From Corynebacterium sp. (GTDB taxonomy: Bacteria; Actinomycetota; Actinomycetes; Mycobacteriales; Mycobacteriaceae), in assembly GCF_030530965.1 (NCBI RefSeq), contig NZ_JAUMTY010000048.1:1-16924 (forward strand): a stretch of DNA of 16,924 bases. The letters are read 5' to 3'. Of this stretch, positions 7,496 through 14,567 are shown in pieces; the first letter of the stretch is position 1, and the number at the start of each line of letters is the position of its first letter. The notes beneath the pieces were generated by a model. That model saw nothing but the letters and a program-made list of their open reading frames with translations, searched no databases and had not been told where the DNA came from. The translations under genes were made by a program, and so were the position numbers.

Positions 7496-9358
7496 CTAGT
7501 CCTTGAAATACTCGGATACGATGTCCGCAGCGTCGGCCGCGTTCCCGCCAAGAACACCGTGGCTGTAGCCCTTGAAGGTGTGCAAAGTGCCGCCCATGGC
7601 GTCACGCATCTCGGGAGCGCCGTGAGGTGTCACCGCCGTGTCCTTGTCGTAGCCCAGGTTGAGCGGCTTGACGGCCAATTTATCCCCATTGACCTTCATG
7701 ATTGGTTTGTTATGGGGCCATCCGTCGCATTCCTGCCCGCTGGCGATCATTTGGTCCACGGCGACGAATTGATCCCCACCGGTGTACTGGTTAATCAGCG
7801 AAGGAATATATTCGCTCCGAGCCGGAGGGTTGGCATTTTCATTGCACATGATGGTTTGGTTCACCAACCCCATTTGAATTTGCTGCATAAAGATGTTCTT
7901 TAGCATCTCATCCTCGGCATCGCTTTCTTCCGAATCAGAGTTATCTGCCTCTTCTGTCTTCTTCTTGGCCATTTCCTCTAACTTGGCCAGCTCAGGTGTT
8001 CGCTCCTTTTCTTTCTCCACCAAGATTTCATCGAGCGGCCTGATGGGGTCTGAGGAGGCGCTTTCTGCAATTGCAGCCGCGGTATCTGGCCACGATTGCT
8101 GGGAATACAGGGCTTCACCCAGCGGAGAGAGTGCTTGCTGAGCGCCGAAACGCTTCAGAAGATCAAAAGACTCAGTGAATGTGTGCGATCTCCAGTAGAC
8201 ATAGTCGACGGCACTCAACAGCTTGACGGCACTGTCGGCGTAGTCATCGGGCACAGCGCTGACGTCGTCGCGGTTGGCTGGCGGCGGCGTCAGCGGAGGA
8301 GTCACGTTGTATGTCGCTTTAATCACCCGAGTGAAAGATTTGTACACCTCGCGAGGCGTCTTTCCTAAGTGATATTTATCGTCATTCTGAGCAATCCAAT
8401 CGAAGAAAGCGTTCATCGCTTCTTTCCGGATTTTGATGCGGCTCCCACCGAGCCCGAACCACGCGTCATTAGGAGACATGCTGGAATCGAGCACCATTTT
8501 GTTGGTGTGCTCGGGGAACAATGTGGCGTAGGTCGCCATGAGAAGGCCCCCGTAGGACACCCCGTAAAGATTGAGCTTGTCCTCACCCAGGGCTTTCCGC
8601 GCTTCCTCCAGGTCGCGCGCCGTGTTTTCGGTGGTGATGGTATCGACATACCCGGGCTGCGTACGCTGGCACGCCCGGTAGAGGTTGCCCCCGCCGGGAA
8701 CGAGCGATTCGAGTAAGCCTTCGTCACATTCGAGTGGCGTACCAAAAGTCAGCCCTCGTGGTTCGACGGCAACCAGGTCGTAATGCTCGAGCACGTCGGT
8801 AGGCATCTGAATATGCCCGGCACTCTTGTTTTGCGGCGCCTTGTCAGTGAACATCGCGAGCGCGTCAAGCCCGGGCCCGCCGATATTGCCCGCGATCGTG
8901 CCCTTCTTGGTCCCCTTGGCCGGGATCTTGCTCATCGTGAGCTCAATATTTCCGACGTCGGGGTAGGCGTAATCCTTGGGGACGGTGATGGTGGCGCACT
9001 GTGCTCGCTCAACTGTCATGCTGCCGGGCGGGCACGGCCCCCACTTCAGCTTTTGAGCTGCGGGATTGTCCTCGGGCTTCGCCGTATCCGACGCTCCATC
9101 CGACGACGCCGTATCCGATGACGGCGCATCCGACGGCACAGCCGGCTCGGTTGTGGAATCCTGCGGTGTGGGGTGCGGGTACGGGCCAGCGTGTGCAAGG
9201 CCGGGCGCGGAAAGGGTGAGCGTCGCGGCCATGACAGTGGCGGCGATTGTTTTGGACGGGACGCTGCCGGAAAAGCCGGAGAAACCAGGCAGACCAGGTT
9301 TCCGGTGCGTGGATCGTCGCTGGTTAAAGCGTGCGTACGGGGTGCGGTGCGTTGTCAT
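7496..9358 (-). CDS. Exported alpha/beta hydrolase, tripeptidyl-aminopeptidase (TAP) type
   Basis: Secreted serine hydrolase of 620 residues, in the family of Streptomyces Tap/SlpD peptidases. A Sec-type signal peptide has an Arg/Lys n-region, core TIAATVMAATLTL and likely cleavage after GLAHA57. A Ser/Asp/Pro-rich linker follows (about 60-100). Core elements are the GPCP start of the mature domain (107-110), oxyanion-type NIGGPG (158-163), nucleophile Ser268 in GVSYGG, candidate Asp573 (DTAVTP) and His600 in KGYSHG within the TAP-like C-terminal domain. Cysteines at 109/121, 211/230 and 505/544 could pair. Odd: residues about 447-486 are a Lys/Glu- then Asp/Ser-rich insertion in the lid region, with coiled-coil-like composition. 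Substrate cannot be read from sequence; peptides are the family precedent, but esterase activity is possible. It lies between the helicase and cspA and diverges from cspA. Confidence 0.87.
   Translation of the reverse strand: MTTHRTPYARFNQRRSTHRKPGLPGFSGFSGSVPSKTIAATVMAATLTLSAPGLAHAGPYPHPTPQDSTTEPAVPSDAPSSDTASSDGASDTAKPEDNPAAQKLKWGPCPPGSMTVERAQCATITVPKDYAYPDVGNIELTMSKIPAKGTKKGTIAGNIGGPGLDALAMFTDKAPQNKSAGHIQMPTDVLEHYDLVAVEPRGLTFGTPLECDEGLLESLVPGGGNLYRACQRTQPGYVDTITTENTARDLEEARKALGEDKLNLYGVSYGGLLMATYATLFPEHTNKMVLDSSMSPNDAWFGLGGSRIKIRKEAMNAFFDWIAQNDDKYHLGKTPREVYKSFTRVIKATYNVTPPLTPPPANRDDVSAVPDDYADSAVKLLSAVDYVYWRSHTFTESFDLLKRFGAQQALSPLGEALYSQQSWPDTAAAIAESASSDPIRPLDEILVEKEKERTPELAKLEEMAKKKTEEADNSDSEESDAEDEMLKNIFMQQIQMGLVNQTIMCNENANPPARSEYIPSLINQYTGGDQFVAVDQMIASGQECDGWPHNKPIMKVNGDKLAVKPLNLGYDKDTAVTPHGAPEMRDAMGGTLHTFKGYSHGVLGGNAADAADIVSEYFKD
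9084..9135 (-). repeat. Imperfect ATCCGACG repeats encoding the hydrolase linker
   Basis: ATCCGACG-like cores occur at 9086, 9098, 9113 and 9128 (intervals 12, 15 and 15 nt) on the plus strand. On the coding strand they give a Ser-Asp-Ala/Gly-rich linker between the signal peptide and the catalytic domain. All intervals are multiples of three, so linker length could change without a frameshift. Confidence 0.65.
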
Positions 9359-9658
9359 AGGGGAGCTTTCAGATAAGGGGAGAGGAGCGGACGGGGAGCG
9401 CCAGAGCCATTTACTCAGTATGGCTACATTAAGCTCCTATGAGCATAGTAAAAATAATGGTCAATGGGGAGGGTTTGCGGGCAGATACGTCATCAATGAA
9501 CGCAACACCCACCCCGTGACCTGCCTATTTCGTCGGCAAGTATGACCCTGGCTATCCACACGTGGCTGCATTGAAATAGATCGAGTACGCTTGGTCTTCG
9601 ACGATAATCGTTGAGTTTGGTTGTCGTTTTGCTGCACGATAGAAATTGGGTACAAGGT
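9359..9658. promoter_or_regulatory. Divergent intergenic region, hydrolase / cspA
   Basis: 300-bp divergent control region with no credible gene. For cspA, a GATAAT -10 candidate at 9603-9608 with TCGAGT 16 nt upstream (9581-9586) would give a leader of about 45 nt. A second weak pair, TTGGTT (9617-9622) and TAGAAA (9640-9645), would give an almost leaderless message. Cold-shock genes often use structured leaders, but this one is too short for me to claim a thermosensor. Confidence 0.35.
9437..9464 (-). promoter_or_regulatory. Candidate promoter / operator of the exported hydrolase
   Basis: On the minus strand TTGACC (complement of 9459-9464) is followed after 17 nt by CATAGG, a poor -10. 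That -10 overlaps the palindrome CTATG-AG-CATAG (9437-9448). A wider inverted pair TTTACT (9410-9415) / AGTAAA (9447-9452) surrounds it. The region is AT-rich against its GC-rich neighbours. A promoter with an operator over the -10 fits, but no regulator is identified. Confidence 0.3.
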
Positions 9659-9862
9659 ATGGCACAGGGAACTGTGAAGTGGTTCAACGCGGAGAAGGGC
9701 TTCGGCTTCATCGCTCCGGAAGACGGCTCGCAGGACGTCTTCGTCCACTACACGGAGATCCAGGGAAGCGGCTTCCGCACCTTGGAGGAGAATCAGAAGG
9801 TCGAGTTCGAGATTGGTGAAGGTGCTAAGGGCCCTCAGGCTCAGCAGGTTCGCGCTCTCTAA
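9659..9862 (+). CDS. cspA: Cold-shock domain RNA chaperone CspA
   Basis: Complete single-domain cold-shock protein of 67 residues that binds single-stranded RNA/DNA and melts secondary structure in the cytoplasm. It begins AQGTVKWFN and has RNP1 KGFGFI (about 16-21) and RNP2 VFVHY (about 29-33), the aromatic nucleic-acid-binding patches of the five-strand barrel. The ATG at 9659 is fixed by homology; the frame is open to 9611 but CspA proteins begin at this MAQGTVKWF. The only SD-like bases (AAGG) abut the ATG, so initiation may depend little on an SD. A strong terminator follows at 9933, so it is probably monocistronic. The same cspA-topA neighbourhood is found in mycobacteria and corynebacteria. 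Confidence 0.97.
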   Translation: MAQGTVKWFNAEKGFGFIAPEDGSQDVFVHYTEIQGSGFRTLEENQKVEFEIGEGAKGPQAQQVRAL

Positions 9863-9932
9863 GAACTCACTAGTAAGTCCTCACCGGATCACTGCCATGA
9901 CTGATGGCGTGCGATGTCGACTATAAAAATCA

Positions 9933-9970
9933 GCCCTTCCACTGGTTGTCATCGGTGGAAGGGCTTTTTT
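9933..9970 (+). terminator. Intrinsic terminator of cspA
   Basis: Perfect 10-bp stem GCCCTTCCAC (9933-9942) / GTGGAAGGGC (9955-9964) with a 12-nt loop, directly followed by six T (9965-9970). An A-run (9925-9929) precedes the stem, so weak activity on the other strand is conceivable. A smaller hairpin GCCAT/ATGGC (9894-9908) lies upstream. Confidence 0.95.
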
Positions 9971-9986
9971 ACCCCCTTTACGTGGT

Positions 9987-10017
9987 TTGCATATGTAATT
10001 TTGCGTTTGTCTATAGT
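9987..10017 (+). promoter_or_regulatory. Candidate topA promoter
   Basis: TATAGT (10012-10017) is a good actinobacterial -10. TTGCAT (9987-9992) lies 19 nt upstream as a weak -35. The region is AT-rich and placed between the cspA terminator and topA. Transcription would start near 10024, leaving a leader of roughly 120-150 nt. The rest of 9863-10175 holds only the hairpins described and no gene. Confidence 0.5.
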
Positions 10018-10164
10018 GCATGGTCTAAGGTGGCACGGAAACGCCCAGTTGCGATCGTGGTCAGCTCATGGTGAGTTATGTGGCCTAGCTTTGGTTCGGA
10101 GCATTGTGATGGGCTTGTGTGAAGGGAAGGCGAGAACCCAACGTGGCAGCATCTGGTAGCGCCG

Positions 10165-10170
10165 AAGGAG
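10165..10170 (+). promoter_or_regulatory. Ribosome binding site deciding the topA start
   Basis: AAGGAG lies 5 nt before GTG 10176, the best SD in this part of the window. The two upstream in-frame GTG codons (10119, 10143) have no SD at usual spacing. Confidence 0.55.
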
Positions 10171-10175
10171 ACGGT

Positions 10176-13139
10176 GTGAAACGGCTGGTCATTGTGGAGT
10201 CGGCGACGAAGGCTCGAAAGATACAGCCGTACCTTGGTTCGGATTACATCGTGGAGGCCTCCGTGGGTCATATCCGCGACCTGCCGAGGGGTGCAGCCGA
10301 TGTGCCCGCGAAGTATAAGAAGAAACCGTGGGCTCGTTTGGGTGTCGACGTCGAGAACGACTTCGCTCCCCTTTATGTGGTTAACCAGGACAAAAAGAAG
10401 AAAGTTGCCGACCTCAAGGCCAAGCTGAAGCAGGTTGATGAGCTGTACCTGGCCACAGACCCCGACCGCGAGGGTGAGGCTATTGCGTGGCACCTTTTGC
10501 AGGTGTTGAAGCCTAAGGTGCCGGTGCGCCGCATGGTGTTCCATGAGATCACGAAGCCGGCGATTCTGGAAGCGGCCAAACATACCCGTGAGCTGGATCA
10601 GAACCTGGTCAATGCCCAGGAAACTCGCCGTGTGCTGGACCGGTTGTATGGGTACGAGATCTCGCCGGTGTTGTGGAAGAAGGTCATGCCGCGCCTGTCC
10701 GCCGGCCGCGTGCAGTCGGTGGCTACCCGCGTCATTGTGGAGCGTGAGCGGGATCGTATCGCGTTCACCTCCGCCGATTATTGGGATTTGACGGGCACGT
10801 TTGCCCTTCGTTCGGGTGCCGACGCTGGTACGCCGGGTTCCTCCCCCCAGGGCTCTTCCACTGCGTCGGGCGAACCGCGCTCCTTCCCGGCTCGGCTGGC
10901 GGAAATCGATGGTCAGCGCGTCGCGCAGGGCCGGGATTTTAACGACGACGGCCAGCTGAAGTCGAAGGCCGTCGCTCTCGACGAAAAAGCCGCCAAGGAT
11001 TTGGCCGGTCAGCTCTCCGGTGCGGCGATGTCGGTGCGGTCCGTCGAGGAGAAGCCGTACACGCGGCGCCCGTATCCTCCGTTTATGACGTCGACGCTCC
11101 AGCAGGAGGCCGGCCGCAAGCTGCATTACACCTCTGAGCGGACGATGCGCATCGCACAGCGCTTGTATGAGAACGGCCACATTACGTATATGCGTACGGA
11201 CTCGACGACATTGTCGGAGTCGGGCATTAATGCCGCTCGCGCGCAGGCCAGGGAGCTGTACGGCGCGAAGTACGTGGCCAGCGCCCCGCGTCAGTATTCC
11301 CGCAAGGTCAAGAACTCGCAGGAGGCTCACGAGGCGATTCGCCCTGCTGGCGAGTCTTTCGCCACTCCGGGCCAGTTGGGTGGCCAGCTGGACGCGGAGG
11401 AATTCAAGCTCTACGAGCTGATTTGGCAGCGGACGGTCGCGTCGCAAATGGCCGACGCGAAGGGCACGTCGATGAAGGTCTTCGTGGCGGGTGAGTCCAC
11501 GGACGGCCGCGATTGCGTCTTCACCGCGACGGGCCGCACCATCACCTTCCCCGGCTTCTTGAAGGCCTATGTGGAGGTATCCCGCACTGCCGACGGCCGC
11601 AATGTCGCCGACGACGCGGAGAAGCGGTTGCCCGTCCTGACCGAGGGCCAGGGCCTGACCGCCACCGACGTCGAGGCTGATGGCCACTCGACCACTCCGC
11701 CGGCTCGTTACACCGAGGCGAGCTTGGTGAAGAAAATGGAAGACCTGGGTATTGGTCGTCCGTCGACGTATGCGTCGATTATTAAGACGATCCAGGATCG
11801 CGGCTATGTGTATTCGCGTGGCAATGCGCTGGTGCCGTCGTGGGTGGCGTTCGCCGTCGTCGGGCTCCTTGAGCAGAACTTCGGTTCGCTGATTGATTAC
11901 GATTTCACCTCGTCGATGGAGGATGTGCTGGACTCCATCGCGAATGGTTCCGAGGATCGTTCGCACTGGTTAGAGGGCTTTTATTATGGCGACGACGGGG
12001 CGTCGAGTGCGAAGGCGGAGACGATTGCCCGCTTGGGCGGCTTGAAGCACCTTGTCGGTGGCAACCTGGAGACCATCGATGCCCGCGCGGTGAACTCGCT
12101 TCACATGTTCGACGACGAGGACGGCAACCCGATTGTCGTGCGCGTCGGCCGCTATGGGCCGTACCTGGAGCGCACGCCCGCGGGCAGCGACGAGCCTCAG
12201 CGTGCCAATCTGCCCGACACGGTGACCCCGGATGAGCTGGATCTTGCGTTGGCGGAGAAACTCTTAGCGACGCCGCCGACGGGCCGTGAGCTGGGAGAGA
12301 ACCCCGCCAACGCTCGGATGGTCGTGGCGAAAGAGGGGCGTTATGGCCCGTATGTTACGGAGCTTGTCCGCGACGATGAGCGCGAGAAGGCCGAGGCGAA
12401 AGCCCTGGAGACCGTCGACGCCGAGTGGGATGCCGATGATGAGGCCCGCAAGGCGGAGGGCAAGAAGCCTCTGAACCGTGAGACGAAGACGGCGGCGAAG
12501 AAGCGCGAGAAGCGCGTCAATGAGCTGGTCACGGAGATGTTGAAGCCGAAGACGGCGTCGTTGTTTAGCGGCATGGAGCCCTCGACGGTGACGTTGGATG
12601 AGGCTTTGAAGCTGATGAGTTTGCCCCGTGAAGTCGGTGTGGATCCGTCTGACGGTGAGGTTATTACTGCCCAGAATGGCCGTTATGGCCCGTACCTGAA
12701 GAAGGGGACGGATTCGCGTTCCTTGGCTAATGAAGAGCAGATTTTCACTATTACTCTCGACGAGGCGCGCCGCATTTATGCCGAGCCAAAGCGCCGTGGG
12801 CGTGCTGCGGCGAAGCCTCCGCTGAAACAGCTGGGTGACAATGACGTCTCGGGCAAGCCGATGACCGTCAAGGAGGGACGTTTTGGTCCCTATGTGACGG
12901 ATGGTGAGACCAACGCGAGCTTGCGCCGTGGTGATACTCCGGAGGCCATGACGGATGCTCGGGCGTGTGAGTTGTTGTCGGAGCGACGCGCCAAGGAAGC
13001 TGCTAATGGTGGCGCGAAGAAGAAGTCCTCGAAGAAAGGCACGAGGAAGTCGACAAAGAAGTCGGGCCGGAAGTCCACCACTAAGGCGTCTAAGAAGACG
13101 TCGAAGAAGTCAACTGCGAAGAAAACGGTGAAGTCGTAG
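10176..13139 (+). CDS. topA: DNA topoisomerase I
   Basis: Type IA topoisomerase that relaxes negative supercoils through a 5'-phosphotyrosine intermediate; 987 residues from GTG 10176. The TOPRIM domain opens with RLVIVES (catalytic Glu8) and has the metal site DPDREGE (95-101). The active-site Tyr338 lies in ITYMRTDS. SAGRVQSVATR and PPFMTSTLQQEA are the other conserved blocks. The C-terminus is the actinobacterial type: no Cys4 zinc fingers, but four GR[YF]GPY repeats near residues 658, 721, 835 and 901, then a roughly 40-residue Lys/Ser-rich tail (from about 947) that in mycobacterial TopA contributes to DNA binding. Start: the frame is open to GTG 10119, and GTG 10143 would give an N-terminus (MAASGSAEGDG) similar in length to some relatives, but only 10176 has a strong SD. 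A Gly/Ser/Pro-rich insertion follows the first domain IV segment (about 212-230). Confidence 0.97.
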   Translation: MKRLVIVESATKARKIQPYLGSDYIVEASVGHIRDLPRGAADVPAKYKKKPWARLGVDVENDFAPLYVVNQDKKKKVADLKAKLKQVDELYLATDPDREGEAIAWHLLQVLKPKVPVRRMVFHEITKPAILEAAKHTRELDQNLVNAQETRRVLDRLYGYEISPVLWKKVMPRLSAGRVQSVATRVIVERERDRIAFTSADYWDLTGTFALRSGADAGTPGSSPQGSSTASGEPRSFPARLAEIDGQRVAQGRDFNDDGQLKSKAVALDEKAAKDLAGQLSGAAMSVRSVEEKPYTRRPYPPFMTSTLQQEAGRKLHYTSERTMRIAQRLYENGHITYMRTDSTTLSESGINAARAQARELYGAKYVASAPRQYSRKVKNSQEAHEAIRPAGESFATPGQLGGQLDAEEFKLYELIWQRTVASQMADAKGTSMKVFVAGESTDGRDCVFTATGRTITFPGFLKAYVEVSRTADGRNVADDAEKRLPVLTEGQGLTATDVEADGHSTTPPARYTEASLVKKMEDLGIGRPSTYASIIKTIQDRGYVYSRGNALVPSWVAFAVVGLLEQNFGSLIDYDFTSSMEDVLDSIANGSEDRSHWLEGFYYGDDGASSAKAETIARLGGLKHLVGGNLETIDARAVNSLHMFDDEDGNPIVVRVGRYGPYLERTPAGSDEPQRANLPDTVTPDELDLALAEKLLATPPTGRELGENPANARMVVAKEGRYGPYVTELVRDDEREKAEAKALETVDAEWDADDEARKAEGKKPLNRETKTAAKKREKRVNELVTEMLKPKTASLFSGMEPSTVTLDEALKLMSLPREVGVDPSDGEVITAQNGRYGPYLKKGTDSRSLANEEQIFTITLDEARRIYAEPKRRGRAAAKPPLKQLGDNDVSGKPMTVKEGRFGPYVTDGETNASLRRGDTPEAMTDARACELLSERRAKEAANGGAKKKSSKKGTRKSTKKSGRKSTTKASKKTSKKSTAKKTVKS

Positions 13140-13208
13140 GTTCGCGGTTTTCAGGTGTCGGCCTTTACGGTGCCGCACTCCACGCCACCGGCCGGAGAGG
13201 ATAAGTCT

Positions 13209-13538
13209 ATGACGGGCCGCATGAAGAAGCTCATCTTCGTGACATTTTATCTCGTCCTCGCTTGCGTGACGTTGGCGGGCACCGATAGCTGGACGTCCGG
13301 CACAGCATGGTGGGTGTATGTTAGCTTCGCGTTTTTCGTAGCCTACCTCGTACTGGGCTTGTGGGGTTCCCGTTGGGGCACCGACCCAGACTTCAAACCT
13401 GATCTCACCGCCGACGATATCGCGCATATCACCAAGGTACGGGATGAAAAAGACCATGTCGCAGCGGTGAAAGCTCTGCGGGAGCGTTACCCGCGGCTGA
13501 CGCTAACCAACGCTAACGACATGGTGAAGTCTCTATGA
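13209..13538 (+). CDS. Small membrane protein with L7/L12-like C-terminal segment
   Basis: 109 residues of unknown function. ATG 13209 has an SD GGAGAGG (13194-13200) with 8-nt spacing. The frame is open to 13155, but without SD support. Two hydrophobic helices (about 7-24 and 34-53) are joined by a short Trp/Ser/Thr loop, and a cytoplasmic or external tail follows. Residues 83-107 (HVAAVKALRERYPRLTL...ANDMVK) match the pattern of the ribosomal L7/L12 C-terminal domain (KVAVIKAVR...LGLKEAKDLV), a helix-turn-helix-like module sometimes attached to membrane proteins. It follows topA by 69 bp with no terminator, so co-transcription is likely. Its stop overlaps the lipase stop on the other strand. 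Confidence 0.75.
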   Translation: MTGRMKKLIFVTFYLVLACVTLAGTDSWTSGTAWWVYVSFAFFVAYLVLGLWGSRWGTDPDFKPDLTADDIAHITKVRDEKDHVAAVKALRERYPRLTLTNANDMVKSL

Positions 13539-14555
13539 CGTGCACTGCACGGCACGCCCGGAGAGCGCGTGATCGACAAGCTCGTGGCTCGGGGCTTTGT
13601 CCCGCATGTCGTCGTGGCTGTAGTAAAGGCCGACGCGGCACACGTCTTGGATCATGACGTTGTTAACCGTCGCCCCGGGCCCGGCGGTGAGGTACCCGGC
13701 CCGCGGCGGAGTAGACGCAATGTCCGTTTCGGTGGCAATAACTGTGTAATCGACCCCGGGCTCGGTGTCCGGAATGCTGTTCAGGTGCGCAACGACGTCC
13801 GAGTCAGTGACTTGCTGCATCGGAGCCGTACCCAGAATGTTGTTGCCCGCGGTGCTCAGCAGCGGGTCGCGATTCGGCTGGAGGGCGGAAACACCAAGTT
13901 CCGTCGTCCCGTGGTTGGTGCCGGACAGAGTCACGACGTGCGAGACTTCCTCGGCCCCGTATTCGTTGAGCATCATGCGGGTTATAGCCCCACCTTGTGA
14001 GTGGGCGACAACATCGACTTTCCCGGCGGCCGCTCCAGCGTCGGTATTGGTGGCGACGTTGTGCACGAAGTCGTGGAGCTGGTCGGTGGAGGCATACATG
14101 TCTCCCAGCCCACCGGCGGGGTGCGAGGTGATCGCGCCCTTGATTTTCATGGCTTTTTCGCTGATCGAGCTGTTATCTATGCCGTAAGTGAGGGAATAGG
14201 CGCAGTAACCGCGGTCGTGCAGGTACGTCCCCAGTGGGGCCATATCGTGCGCTCCGGCCCACGTTCCGGGGACCAGTACGACGGGGTTGGGGTGCTCGGG
14301 CGCAGGTACACAGGTGGGGTCGTTCCCCCAGTCGAACTTTTCGACGGTGGGCGCGCTGCCCAGGTAGTGGGACGGTTCTGGCGTTGCGGTCTGCGCGTCA
14401 CCAGCGAGTGCTGGTGCCGGAGATGCAGCGATCACCGCTGCTGCGAATACGCCTGCGACACTGGTCGCAAGGGCATGCGTGAGTGACATCGGAGTTTGTC
14501 GCTTTCGGGAAACAGGGAGAATGGGAGGCTCGGCCGGTGCGGCCAGGGCCAACAC
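13533..14555 (-). CDS. Exported lipase/esterase of the alpha/beta-hydrolase fold
   Basis: Extracellular lipase-like enzyme, 340 residues from GTG (complement of 14553-14555). The alternative ATG at 14489 (MSLTHALATS) gives 318 residues but a signal peptide without Lys/Arg, so the longer form with SRKRQ before the core is preferred. Cleavage is likely after PAPALA51. The oxyanion segment is PVVLVPGTWA (91-100). The nucleophile is Ser186 in VAHSQGG (alanine at the first position as in Bacillus LipA-type AHSMG), with Asp278 (TETDIASTP) and probably His314 (YYSHDD) completing the triad. Cysteines 82/118 and 306/338 probably form disulphides, as usual for exported actinobacterial lipases. It follows the GH1 gene by 12 bp on the same strand, so the two are probably one operon. 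No SD is visible before either start. Substrate class (acylglycerol or short ester) is inferred. Confidence 0.85.
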   Translation of the reverse strand: MLALAAPAEPPILPVSRKRQTPMSLTHALATSVAGVFAAAVIAASPAPALAGDAQTATPEPSHYLGSAPTVEKFDWGNDPTCVPAPEHPNPVVLVPGTWAGAHDMAPLGTYLHDRGYCAYSLTYGIDNSSISEKAMKIKGAITSHPAGGLGDMYASTDQLHDFVHNVATNTDAGAAAGKVDVVAHSQGGAITRMMLNEYGAEEVSHVVTLSGTNHGTTELGVSALQPNRDPLLSTAGNNILGTAPMQQVTDSDVVAHLNSIPDTEPGVDYTVIATETDIASTPPRAGYLTAGPGATVNNVMIQDVCRVGLYYSHDDMRDKAPSHELVDHALSGRAVQCTS

Positions 14556-14567
14556 CTGGCCAAGCTG

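Noticed and set aside
9461..9748. Minus-strand 95-codon frame between the hydrolase and cspA
   Set aside because: It overlaps the start of cspA and the divergent promoters, and shows no domain or SD.
10011..11966. 651-codon minus-strand frame opposite topA
   Set aside because: topA is unmistakable on the plus strand, and the antisense product has no recognisable motif and Arg/His/Leu-biased composition.
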